The notes under the pieces were generated by a model. The model searched no databases and had not been told where the DNA came from. It saw only the letters and a program-made list of their open reading frames with translations. Below, one piece after another: positions 1 through 6,077 of a DNA stretch of 11,046 bases. The translations under genes and the position numbers were made by a program. Numbering within the stretch: position 1 is the stretch's first letter; each line of letters opens with the position of its first letter. The stretch comes from an uncultured Dorea sp. (GTDB lineage Bacteria; Bacillota; Clostridia; Lachnospirales; Lachnospiraceae), in assembly GCA_910587575.1 (NCBI GenBank), contig CAJULU010000007.1, positions 36,156 to 47,201 on the forward strand, in the 5' to 3' direction.

Positions 1-102
1 CTGGGTCAGCGCAGGCTGGGTAATGTGCAGGTTCTTTGCACTGTTGGTCATGTGCTTCGTCTTTGCCGCTTCCAGAAAATACCGGATCTGCATAATCTCC
101 AT
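1..102 (-). CDS. LysR-type transcriptional regulator, N-terminal fragment
   Basis: Only the first 34 codons lie in the window; the gene continues past the left edge. The translation begins MEIMQIRYFLEAAKTKHM and continues with SAKNLHITQPALTQ. This is the N-terminal winged helix-turn-helix pattern of LysR-type regulators: a YFLEAA first helix, then an A..L..TQPALTQ recognition helix. The chosen ATG (100-102) has an AAGGAGG site at 112-118, nine bases upstream. A second in-frame ATG at 91-93 is a less likely start. LysR proteins are usually cytoplasmic, ligand-responsive, and often control a divergent neighbour. That makes the PQ-loop/SGNH gene at 359 the obvious candidate target, though this is inference. 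The effector domain is outside the window, so no ligand can be proposed. Confidence 0.88.
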   Translation of the reverse strand, partial: MEIMQIRYFLEAAKTKHMTNSAKNLHITQPALTQ

Positions 103-193
103 AGATGGATTCCTCCTTAATTTATGCTTGTCAGTTTCTTTCCTGATTCTTAGATTTACGAATCCTTTCTATACTCCATCTTACTCACGCTAT

Positions 194-213
194 TCATAAT
201 ATAAACATTATGA
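194..213. promoter_or_regulatory. Inverted repeat in the divergent intergenic region, possible regulator operator
   Basis: The arms TCATAAT (194-200) and ATTATGA (207-213) form a perfect 7-bp dyad around a 6-bp spacer. It lies between the divergent LysR gene and the PQ-loop/SGNH gene. Position and symmetry fit a regulator binding site. The geometry is not the classical T-N11-A LysR box, and in AT-rich DNA such a dyad can occur by chance. Confidence 0.35.
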
Positions 214-215
214 TT

Positions 216-243
216 TTGATAAATATTATATATTAGACATAAT
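216..243 (+). promoter_or_regulatory. Possible sigma-A promoter for the PQ-loop/SGNH gene
   Basis: TTGATA (216-221) is separated by 16 bases from CATAAT (238-243), acceptable -35 and -10 elements pointing at the gene starting at 359. The start of transcription would lie near 250, leaving a leader of about 110 bases. The dyad at 194-213 would sit just upstream of the -35, a usual place for an activator. The surrounding DNA is very AT-rich, so the match is only moderately informative. Confidence 0.35.
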
Positions 244-288
244 CAAAGGTCAATGCTAAACTATGTAAGGAACTTAGGAGAAGTGATA

Positions 289-317
289 CAAAACCTCTGT
301 CACCTGCAGAAGTTTTG
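289..317 (+). other. Possible hairpin in the leader of the PQ-loop/SGNH gene
   Basis: CAAAAC (289-294) pairs with GTTTTG (312-317), and inside it TCTG (296-299) pairs with CAGA (307-310) across one C-A mismatch, leaving a 7-base loop. No T-run follows, so it is not an intrinsic terminator. If the promoter near 216-243 is real, this structure lies in the 5' untranslated leader, about 40 bases before the start codon. Nothing else was recognised in the 256-base gap. Confidence 0.25.
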
Positions 318-358
318 CATACCACTATAGTAACCAGATAGAAAGTGAGGAAACAAAA

Positions 359-1384
359 ATGGCTGAACTATTAGAGTCTGCTATGCTGATCTGCTTCGGA
401 TTATCCTGGCCTATGAACCTTGCCAAGAACATCAGGGCAAAATCAGCAAGAAACATGAGCCTGCAGTTCATACTCTTAATCATCACAGGGTATATTGCTG
501 GAATCTCGGCAAAAATCTATAACCACAGATTTAATTATGTACTGGTCGTATATCTGCTGAACCTGGTGGTTGTATCCGCCAACGTGGCCGTCTACTTCAT
601 CAACCGCCGCTACGACAGGCAGGCAAAAGAGGCAAAGGAAAGACTTGCCAGACAGATATCCGGCAATACCCAGAATAGATCCGTGGACACAGAGGCCCGT
701 ACGGCCCAGACATCCACACCGTTTAAACCATCGGTTCACAATCAAGGAGAAGATGAAATGGAAACTTATCGCGAAATGAACAGTATCACCGAAGCCGGCG
801 GCGTTGTGCTTTTCGGCTCCAACACATTTGCCGCCCTTCCGGTGGGCGAACTGACACAGGCTTTCCGTATTACGGAGCCCATCTACAACCGGAGTATCCG
901 GGACGTGCGCATCGACCAGATTGAGAGTTACCTCAAAGTCTGCCTGTATGACCTGAATCCCCGCAAGATTTTTGTAAACATGGGAGACGTGGACATTCTG
1001 GATGAAAATGTAGATACCGACAGCTTTATTTCCCGATACGAGTGGCTCCTGTATATGATTCACACCAGGACACAGGCCGCCATCTATATTGTACCCATCG
1101 TGTCAGAAAGCCCTGCCGCCTTCCGAATCAACCAGCGGCTGAAAGACCTGGCAGCACAGACCGGCTGTAAATACATCGACGTCTCCGGCGTGCTGGAATC
1201 CAGACGCCCCACCCTCCGGCTGTTTGAAGTATTGAAGGTGCATATGCGCAACCACCCCATCAATTTTGCCGACGCCATGGAAGCTGGGGCCTTAAGCAGC
1301 CGCAGGATTGAGAATCTGCCGGACGACGGCCAGTCTTTTGCCGAACCGGGAACCGGAAGAGAACCGGCCTTGGCCAAACATTAA
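359..1384 (+). CDS. PQ-loop (SemiSWEET-like) membrane domain fused to SGNH-hydrolase-like domain
   Basis: This 341-residue protein has two parts. Residues 1-85 form three predicted transmembrane helices (about 5-21, 34-52, 58-80) with the motif CFGLSWPMN followed by a KNIRAKSARNMS loop. That resembles the PQ-loop/SemiSWEET three-helix bundle of small-solute transporters. A charged, low-complexity linker (about 86-133) follows. Residues 134-341 look like a divergent SGNH/GDSL hydrolase: VVLFGSNTF stands in for the GDS block with Ser154, YNRSI for block II, and FVNMGDVD for block III. The C-terminal HP (His299) may stand in for the block V histidine. The canonical GDS aspartate is absent, so activity is uncertain. 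The start ATG has GTGAGG about 8 bases upstream. The second domain has its own ribosome binding site and in-frame ATG (758), so two products may be made. Substrate and role are unknown; divergent LysR control is plausible. Confidence 0.8.
   Translation: MAELLESAMLICFGLSWPMNLAKNIRAKSARNMSLQFILLIITGYIAGISAKIYNHRFNYVLVVYLLNLVVVSANVAVYFINRRYDRQAKEAKERLARQISGNTQNRSVDTEARTAQTSTPFKPSVHNQGEDEMETYREMNSITEAGGVVLFGSNTFAALPVGELTQAFRITEPIYNRSIRDVRIDQIESYLKVCLYDLNPRKIFVNMGDVDILDENVDTDSFISRYEWLLYMIHTRTQAAIYIVPIVSESPAAFRINQRLKDLAAQTGCKYIDVSGVLESRRPTLRLFEVLKVHMRNHPINFADAMEAGALSSRRIENLPDDGQSFAEPGTGREPALAKH
744..760 (+). promoter_or_regulatory. Internal ribosome binding site and in-frame start within the PQ-loop/SGNH gene
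   Basis: AAGGAG (744-749) lies 8 bases before an ATG at 758-760, in frame with the long reading frame and encoding Met134. It sits exactly at the junction between the charged linker and the SGNH-like domain, beginning METYREMNSI. The site is stronger than that of the full-length start. It could give a separate soluble 208-residue protein, or be the remnant of an ancestral two-gene arrangement. Confidence 0.5.
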
Positions 1385-1385
1385 T

Positions 1386-1441
1386 CTGTCACATTCCGTC
1401 ATCTGTCAGCCCTGAATGGTATGTCTGCTGACAGGTGACAG
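1386..1441. repeat. Nested inverted repeats between convergent genes
   Basis: Directly after the TAA of the PQ-loop/SGNH gene, CTGTCAC (1386-1392) can pair with GTGACAG (1435-1441). Inside it CTGTCAGC (1403-1410) can pair with GCTGACAG (1427-1434), leaving a 16-base loop. The element lies between convergent genes, where a terminator is expected. Neither strand has a T-run after the stem, so it is not a canonical intrinsic terminator; it may be an RNA 3'-end structure. Confidence 0.45.
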
Positions 1442-1471
1442 GATCCAGACACGCTCCAGGGAATAGGGAGT

Positions 1472-3076
1472 CTACACAACAGCCTCAATTAACCGTTTAT
1501 TTCCTATGCTGATCTCACGGACACCGATTTCTTTCTTCTTATTAAAGTTAAAGCTGATCATGTAACCCTTTTCCAGATGATAATCATCCAGATACCCGAT
1601 TAACTGCTCCTCGCCTCTCATATGATACTCATTCCCCCGCCAGATTTTCATCTCAATCACAAACCGTTCTCCCCGGTAATCCACAATCACATCTGTGCGT
1701 CCAAGACTTCTGGTCCGGGACTCCACATAATAATTTCCCGTTCCATTAATAATCGGTCTGAGATACAACAGAAAATACTTCCTCCCCACTTCTTCAATAA
1801 ACGTCTCTTCACTGTCATGGTACAAATCATCAAAATGCTCCACAAATTTTTCAAGAATCCGCCGCATATTCAGATGCCCCTCTGCAATAAACTGATTTCT
1901 ATCCCACAAAGACTCCTTATAAAGCTCCTTTCTCTGAATCTCGGCAGTTGAAAGATACCGGTTATAAAGGCGCATTTCAAAGATACGGTTTGCGATTGCT
2001 ATATTTCCGTTCCTGTTCCGGATAAATCCGAACATGGCGGCCGTATCAATTGCCGTTACGTCCGAATCATACACCAGATTCTTCCCTGTAAAAAGCAGTT
2101 CCTGCAGCATCCAGTCTAATTCCGGATGATCTGTAAGCTTCCCGATCATAGAGGTAAACAGAGAATTTTTCTCACTCAGAATCATCCGAACCGCCTCAAG
2201 AAACCCTTCCTTCGTCCATGCAAAACGTTTCGCTTCCAATGATTCTTTGGCACAGACTTCTTCATCCATCAGCATACACAATCTGGATACAAGAAACGGG
2301 TAACCGGAGGTATAGCCATAGAGCAGCCCCGCCATCAGCTCCACATCCATCCCGGTATGATAATCCGCTTCATATTCTCTCAGCATTCCGGCAATCCCAT
2401 CCTGCGGCAGGCTCATATCTACCTTAAAGTCCGATGCAATATTCCACGGGCTGTTCATCCGGCCCGCCTTATCGGGGTGGATCTTCTGTTTCAGATTCTT
2501 CACATCATACACCCCCGCCAGTATGACAGAATAAAATGTCTGTTGTCTCGCACGTCCGGCATAATATACCCGCAGCTGTGCGAGAAAATCAAGAAACACC
2601 TGATTATCTGACACACTGTCCACTTCGTCAATCATCAAAACAATACGCCAATCTGCCGCCTCACAGAAACCGCTAAGATTTTCAAACAACCTCTGCAATC
2701 TGAAATTCGTCCGTTCTTCACATATATTTTTATCAATTTCTTCCAGAATCTTTCTGCACGTCTCTGACAGCGCTGCCTGGCTTATCCTGACCGCCCGCAG
2801 AAACATTCTTGCAAAAGAAAGGGCAAATGTATTCTCATTCTCAAATTCACCGGTTCCCAGCATCTGAAAATCCAGAGAGACAACAAAATAATCATCCCTC
2901 AGATATTTTTCCAATGCCATCAATGTCGTGGTCTTTCCAAACTGTCTCGCCCGGTTCATGACAAAATACTTTCCTGCGTCGACTAACTTCTTAATCTCCC
3001 TCAGACGTCCGTCAATATTTACCATATAATGTTCTTCCGGTATACACATACCTGTCACATTAAAAACTTTCGGCAT
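1472..3076 (-). CDS. AAA-like ATPase with C-terminal PD-(D/E)XK nuclease-like domain
   Basis: The product is a soluble 534-residue protein starting MPKVFNVTGMCIPEEHYM. A P-loop of the type NRARQFGKTTT (residues 41-51) is followed by Walker B IVLMIDEVD (145-153), giving an AAA/STAND-like ATPase in the N-terminal half. The C-terminal region carries GRTDVIVDY, then FVIEMKIW: Asp462 followed by Glu475-x-Lys477, the core of PD-(D/E)XK nuclease folds. Such ATPase-nuclease-fold proteins are frequent, often multicopy, in gut anaerobes and have no established function; a defence or mobile-element role is often suspected but unproven. The frame is open back to 3169, but the start at 3076 is preferred. 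It has a GGGGTGAAAGG site just upstream, and a clear TATAAT box lies inside the longer version. It is transcribed alone, separated from the RHH gene by a terminator. The exact Pfam family was not assigned. Confidence 0.85.
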   Translation of the reverse strand: MPKVFNVTGMCIPEEHYMVNIDGRLREIKKLVDAGKYFVMNRARQFGKTTTLMALEKYLRDDYFVVSLDFQMLGTGEFENENTFALSFARMFLRAVRISQAALSETCRKILEEIDKNICEERTNFRLQRLFENLSGFCEAADWRIVLMIDEVDSVSDNQVFLDFLAQLRVYYAGRARQQTFYSVILAGVYDVKNLKQKIHPDKAGRMNSPWNIASDFKVDMSLPQDGIAGMLREYEADYHTGMDVELMAGLLYGYTSGYPFLVSRLCMLMDEEVCAKESLEAKRFAWTKEGFLEAVRMILSEKNSLFTSMIGKLTDHPELDWMLQELLFTGKNLVYDSDVTAIDTAAMFGFIRNRNGNIAIANRIFEMRLYNRYLSTAEIQRKELYKESLWDRNQFIAEGHLNMRRILEKFVEHFDDLYHDSEETFIEEVGRKYFLLYLRPIINGTGNYYVESRTRSLGRTDVIVDYRGERFVIEMKIWRGNEYHMRGEEQLIGYLDDYHLEKGYMISFNFNKKKEIGVREISIGNKRLIEAVV

Positions 3077-3106
3077 CCTTTCACCCCGGTTCTGTTCTTT
3101 TTGTCC

Positions 3107-3115
3107 ATTATACCA
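3107..3115 (-). promoter_or_regulatory. Extended -10 promoter of the ATPase/nuclease gene
   Basis: On the minus strand the sequence TGGTATAATGG gives a perfect TATAAT (3112 to 3107) with a TG-N extension (3115-3113). The -35 region (CTGGAA at suitable spacing) is poor, which is common for extended -10 promoters. Transcription would begin near 3100, leaving a leader of about 24 bases before the ATG at 3076. This supports the shorter start. Confidence 0.6.
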
Positions 3116-3143
3116 GATATTATCACGATTTCCAGAAAAAACG

Positions 3144-3172
3144 AAAAAAGCAATGCCAGAATATAGCATTGC
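3144..3172 (-). terminator. Intrinsic terminator after the RHH gene
   Basis: Reading the minus strand, GCAATGC (3172-3166) pairs with GCATTGC (3156-3150) across a 9-base loop and is followed at once by TTTTTT, then CG and another T-run. It would end transcription from the RHH gene before the ATPase/nuclease promoter. The two minus-strand genes are therefore separate units. Confidence 0.75.
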
Positions 3173-3224
3173 ATAATAAAATGAAAAGAATCCGACGTTA
3201 TAAAAACAGTAATATCTGCTACAG

Positions 3225-3245
3225 AGACAGATTACAAATCTGTCT
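3225..3245 (-). other. Perfect 9-bp hairpin overlapping the RHH stop codon
   Basis: AGACAGATT (3225-3233) and AATCTGTCT (3237-3245) form a perfect 9-bp stem with a 3-base loop. The TAA stop of the RHH gene (3234-3232) lies at the loop. No T-run follows directly on the minus strand, so it is not the terminator itself, which is 53 bases further on. It could stabilise the mRNA 3' end or be a protein-binding dyad. Confidence 0.4.
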
Positions 3246-3408
3246 TACCTTCCGCATGTGCCAATGCATATTCTATGCACTGTATGACCACCTTATTAAA
3301 AGACATTTCATTCTCTTTCGCAAGCTGCTGTAATTCTATAATCAAATCTTTCGGCAGTCGGACAGATTTATTCTCATATTCCGCATATTCTTTCTTTAAC
3401 TTAAACAT
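3232..3408 (-). CDS. Small ribbon-helix-helix (Arc/CopG-type) DNA-binding protein
   Basis: The 58-residue protein begins MFKLKKEYAEYENKSVRLPKD. The segment NKSVRLPKDLIIELQQLAKE matches the pattern of an RHH fold: a short basic beta strand (KSVRLP), helix A, a turn (ENEMS), then helix B (FNKVVIQCIEYAL). Such proteins bind DNA as dimers through the beta strand. Three candidate starts exist: GTG at 3417, ATG at 3414 and ATG at 3408. The last is preferred because AAAGG (3418-3422) is then nine bases away. No toxin-like gene follows before the terminator at 3144-3172, so it appears to be an orphan RHH rather than half of a toxin-antitoxin pair. It is divergent from the SSB-like gene across an AT-rich spacer and could regulate itself and that gene, though this is inference. 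Confidence 0.75.
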   Translation of the reverse strand: MFKLKKEYAEYENKSVRLPKDLIIELQQLAKENEMSFNKVVIQCIEYALAHAEGKTDL

Positions 3409-3430
3409 TTTCATCACCTTTCATCTTATT

Positions 3431-3457
3431 ATTGTAATATAAAATACAGTATGTCAA
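3431..3457 (-). promoter_or_regulatory. Possible promoter of the RHH gene
   Basis: On the minus strand a perfect TTGACA (3457-3452) is followed 15 bases later by TACAAT (3436-3431). The spacing is shorter than ideal, but both boxes are good, and transcription would start about 15-20 bases before the gene. The neighbouring DNA up to 3515 is almost purely A/T and also holds a TATAAT (3492-3497) facing the SSB-like gene, without a convincing -35. Confidence 0.5.
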
Positions 3458-3521
3458 AATATTGAAAAGATATTATTTTTATAATAAAAAATATAATATA
3501 TTTTAAGAAAGGAATATGGAA

Positions 3522-4136
3522 ATGTCAGATCACACACCAGAAACAAACACAGCCTTTTTAACAGGGACTATCTCCTATATGCAATTCAGCCATAAAGCAC
3601 ACGAGAAATGTTATTATAAAGCCTGGCTTTCCATAGAAAGAATCAGCGGTCACAAAGATTATCTCCCCATTATCGTTTCTCAAACCTTACATGACCTGCC
3701 TGGTGTATGGCAGGAAAAATATATTTATGTAAATGGTCAATTCCGTTCTTACAACCCTTGTATAGCAGGAAAAAGGCGATTAATACTGAATGTATTTGCA
3801 TTAGATATAGGTATCTGGCATAAAGAAACAAACAGCGATGACCAAAACCAGATTTATCTGAATGGATATATCTGCAAAAATCCTATATACCGCAAAACGC
3901 CAAAAAACAGAGAAATTACAGAACTCCTTGTAGCAGTAAACCGATCTCATAATCAGTCCGATTATATTCCCTGCATTTGTTGGGGACGTAATGCGCAAGC
4001 CACCTCATCTCTGTCCATTGGTACCCGTATTCAGATTTGGGGGAGAATCCAGAGCCGGGAATACTTTAAACAGGTTAATGAACGACAGGTAAAGAGAACT
4101 GCATATGAAGTATCCGTATCCCGGATTGAATCTTGA
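3522..4136 (+). CDS. Tandem OB-fold SSB-like single-stranded DNA-binding protein
   Basis: The product has 204 residues. The C-terminal half (about 109-202) is clearly SSB-like. IYLNGYICKNPIYRKTP opens the OB fold, followed by EITELLVAVNR, SDYIPCICWGRNA, and a GTRIQIWGRIQSREYFK strand pair, ending in AYEVSVSRIE. The N-terminal half (about 10-98) has a weaker, similar layout (FLTGTISYM, YYKAWLSIER, KYIYVNGQFRSYN), suggesting a second OB fold. It lacks the acidic DDDIPF-type tail that canonical SSB uses to recruit partners, so it is unlikely to be the housekeeping ssb. It probably binds single-stranded DNA in an accessory role. The start at 3522 is chosen because AAAGGA (3508-3513) is eight bases away; an ATG at 3516, adding Met-Glu, is too close to that site. 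The gene is AT-rich compared with purF. It is divergent from the RHH gene and convergent with the ABC operon. Confidence 0.78.
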   Translation: MSDHTPETNTAFLTGTISYMQFSHKAHEKCYYKAWLSIERISGHKDYLPIIVSQTLHDLPGVWQEKYIYVNGQFRSYNPCIAGKRRLILNVFALDIGIWHKETNSDDQNQIYLNGYICKNPIYRKTPKNREITELLVAVNRSHNQSDYIPCICWGRNAQATSSLSIGTRIQIWGRIQSREYFKQVNERQVKRTAYEVSVSRIES

Positions 4137-4147
4137 AATGCAAACGC

Positions 4148-4191
4148 AAAAAGGATGACAGCTGATTCCGTATGCCAGAATCAGCTGCCAT
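4148..4191. terminator. Bidirectional terminator between the SSB-like gene and the ABC operon
   Basis: CAGCTGATTC (4159-4168) and GAATCAGCTG (4178-4187) form a perfect 10-bp stem with a 9-base loop, extendable by three pairs across one mismatch. On the minus strand TTTTT (4152-4148) follows within a few bases, serving the ABC operon. On the plus strand only a pyrimidine-rich stretch follows, so termination of the SSB-like transcript is likely weaker. Confidence 0.7.
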
Positions 4192-4216
4192 GACCTCTTC
4201 TTCCTGTTCTCCGTTT

Positions 4217-4978
4217 TTATAGCTGCTTCCGGTCAAAGCAGACAAACGCCCCTCCCATACACAACAGGATCATGCCCGCTGCCACCGCTGCGCCCGCATA
4301 ATAATCCCCCCGTTCTCCAGCCTTTGTAAGCAATTCCATCCCATCCATCAGCTTCCCCGGAAGAACGGAATCAAACTTCGGAAACATCCCCAGCAGCCAG
4401 GCTCCCATGGCCGCACCGCCGGTTCCCAGAAGTACCTGGAAACTGCTGCGCCCCGCGGCCGAGAAACAGATCAGAAGGGCAACCACCCACATCCCGTACA
4501 GCCACGTACAGAAAGCCGCAAAAAACAGATTCCCCGCAATCCCGTTATCCCAGAAATAAGCATTATACCCATAAGTAATTCCAAAACCCAGGAAATAAAG
4601 GATTGTCCACATCCCATAGAGCAACACCGCCTTGGAGGCCAGAATCTTCTTGCGCGGCAGCCCCTTCGTCACCACAGGAATCAAGGTTCCTTTCTCATAT
4701 TCCGACGTAAATATTCCGCTGCAGACCAGCACAAAGATGATCAGTTCCATAGGAAAATTCTTGTAAAACTGCGTCCAGGACATCATGGCATCCACTGTAA
4801 TTTCTGTCGTCATAATCCCGGTTTCTGCCAGAGAACCAGACATCGTCTCCATCAGCCACGGAGTCATTTTGGCCAGGGCCGGGTTCATAATCCCGAACAC
4901 CGCAAACACTGACAACAGAATTAGGAATCTTCCCGTCCGGCTCCATTCCATCCATTCTTTTCTCAGAAACGCCTTCAT
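4217..4978 (-). CDS. ABC-2 type transporter permease
   Basis: This 253-residue integral membrane protein begins MKAFLRKEWMEWSRTGRFL, the amphipathic start typical of ABC-2 permeases. About six transmembrane segments are visible, near residues 17-37, 75-93, 115-136, 146-165, 176-195 and 228-247. The motif FTSEYEKGTL after the second helix is a hallmark of this family. The ATG overlaps the stop of the ATPase gene in an ATGA arrangement, and GGAGG lies ten bases upstream inside that gene, indicating translational coupling. It should form the membrane part of an exporter with the adjacent ATPase. The substrate is unknown; peptide or antibiotic export and envelope-stress roles are typical for the family but not shown here. 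It is the last gene of the operon and is followed by a terminator. Confidence 0.88.
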   Translation of the reverse strand: MKAFLRKEWMEWSRTGRFLILLSVFAVFGIMNPALAKMTPWLMETMSGSLAETGIMTTEITVDAMMSWTQFYKNFPMELIIFVLVCSGIFTSEYEKGTLIPVVTKGLPRKKILASKAVLLYGMWTILYFLGFGITYGYNAYFWDNGIAGNLFFAAFCTWLYGMWVVALLICFSAAGRSSFQVLLGTGGAAMGAWLLGMFPKFDSVLPGKLMDGMELLTKAGERGDYYAGAAVAAGMILLCMGGAFVCFDRKQL

Positions 4979-5871
4979 TGCCCCACCACCTCCATAAACA
5001 GATCCTCCAGCGCCGTCTCCTGCCGTTCCATTCGGAGAACCGCCATGTTCCGGTCCGCTATAAACCGCAGGATATCCGGCAGTCCTTCCGGCTCCTTAAG
5101 CAGCAGGCTTTCTCTTTCGCTGCTCTCAAGAAACGGAAATGCCGACATCAGAACCCCGGCATCCTCTGCCCGCTCCATCCAGATCTCCATCGCCGCCTCT
5201 TTCTTCCTCTTGCGCACTTCTTCAAGGGAACCCTTAACCACAATCCTTCCCTCATGCAGAAATGCAATCTCGTCACAGATATGCTCCACATCTGAAAGAA
5301 TATGGGTGGAAAAAAGTACCGTGGTCTGTTCCCTGGCTGCTGCCAGGATGTCAAGCAGTTCCTTCCTCCCCACCGGATCCAGGGCAGAGGTGGGCTCGTC
5401 ACAGATCAGAAGCTTGGGGCGGCCAAACAGGGCCTGGGCAATCCCCAGCCGCTGCTTCATCCCCCGGGAAAATCCCTTAATCCGCCGTTTCTCCCGGCCA
5501 AGCCCTACCAGGCCAAGCAGTTCCTCGCTGCGGCTTTGAATCTCCCGGGGAGCCATCCCGGCAATCTCTCCGCAGAGACGCAGATATTCCTTCGGAGTCA
5601 TATAAGAATAAAATTCCGGCACATCCGGCAGATACCCCACAAACCGGTTGGTATGCGTATTCCCATAACACACCGGCAGATTGTTCACCCGGATCTCTCC
5701 GCCGCTTACCGGCAAAAGCCCCAGGATCATCTTCATGGCCGTAGTCTTTCCGGCGCCGTTTCTTCCTACGAATCCGAACACCGTATGTTCCGGCACAGAA
5801 AAGGAAACATCTTTTAACACCTCTTTCTCTCCAAAATGTTTCTGTACATGAGTAAGTGTCAGCATCTCCAT
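4975..5871 (-). CDS. ABC transporter ATP-binding protein (ABC-2 exporter type)
   Basis: The 298-residue ATPase begins MEMLTLTHVQKHFGEKEVL. The nucleotide-binding domain is complete: Walker A GRNGAGKTT (36-44), a Q-loop-region segment YLPDVPEFY (80-88), signature FSRGMKQRLG (134-143) in place of LSGGQ, Walker B LLICDEPTSALD (154-165), and H-loop His189 in FSTHILSD. The remaining 90 or so residues are a C-terminal extension common in exporter ATPases of this group. The frame is open to 5952, but the start at 5871 is supported by AAAGGAGGA (5881-5889) and by homology-like length; MLTL at 5865 is an alternative. The gene starts two bases after the stop of the PLDc_N-type gene and overlaps the permease by four bases. 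It powers the neighbouring permease at the inner face of the membrane. Confidence 0.92.
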   Translation of the reverse strand: MEMLTLTHVQKHFGEKEVLKDVSFSVPEHTVFGFVGRNGAGKTTAMKMILGLLPVSGGEIRVNNLPVCYGNTHTNRFVGYLPDVPEFYSYMTPKEYLRLCGEIAGMAPREIQSRSEELLGLVGLGREKRRIKGFSRGMKQRLGIAQALFGRPKLLICDEPTSALDPVGRKELLDILAAAREQTTVLFSTHILSDVEHICDEIAFLHEGRIVVKGSLEEVRKRKKEAAMEIWMERAEDAGVLMSAFPFLESSERESLLLKEPEGLPDILRFIADRNMAVLRMERQETALEDLFMEVVGQ

Positions 5872-5873
5872 CG

Positions 5874-6077
5874 TTAATCTTCCTCCTTTCCCAGAAGGAA
5901 ATACAGAACCGGACCGATAAACTGCATTCCTGCCAGCGCCACAATGATCCACAGCATGCGGCTGCCCCTCTTGTAAGTCTTATGGGTCAGAATATGGTAA
6001 AGCGTATAAACTAACAGCACGATCTCTGCGATGGCCAGCGGGATTAAAAACGGTAATACTTCTCTGATATCAGTCAT
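5874..6077 (-). CDS. Small PLDc_N-domain membrane protein
   Basis: This 67-residue protein has two transmembrane helices (about 8-30 and 41-62) joined by a short basic loop (THKTYKRGSR). The end of the second helix reads FIGPVLYFLLGK, the signature of the PLDc_N (phospholipase D nuclease N-terminal) membrane domain, here without any nuclease part. The chosen ATG at 6077 has GGAGGAG six bases upstream and overlaps the end of the XRE gene by eight bases; a longer frame from 6116 is less likely. In Bacillus subtilis, a small protein of this type (YxlE, from memory) lies in the sigY operon next to the ABC genes yxlF and yxlG. The same neighbourhood here suggests an accessory or regulatory subunit for the exporter. 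That comparison is inference. Confidence 0.78.
   Translation of the reverse strand: MTDIREVLPFLIPLAIAEIVLLVYTLYHILTHKTYKRGSRMLWIIVALAGMQFIGPVLYFLLGKEED

Noticed and set aside
476..1063. Open reading frame on the minus strand, opposite the PQ-loop/SGNH gene
   Set aside because: No ribosome binding site and no recognisable protein pattern; the plus strand carries two clear domain patterns in this stretch.
3077..3169. N-terminal extension of the ATPase/nuclease gene to the first in-frame ATG
   Set aside because: The extension contains the TATAAT box and part of the terminator region and has no ribosome binding site, so it is upstream DNA.
3232..3408. RHH protein as antitoxin of a toxin-antitoxin pair
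   Set aside because: No toxin-sized gene lies downstream before the terminator, and the upstream neighbour is divergent and SSB-like.
3458..3515. Repeat array or origin-like AT-rich element between the RHH and SSB-like genes
   Set aside because: The A/T dyads are irregular and no repeated unit or DnaA-type box is visible; it is best explained as a divergent promoter region.
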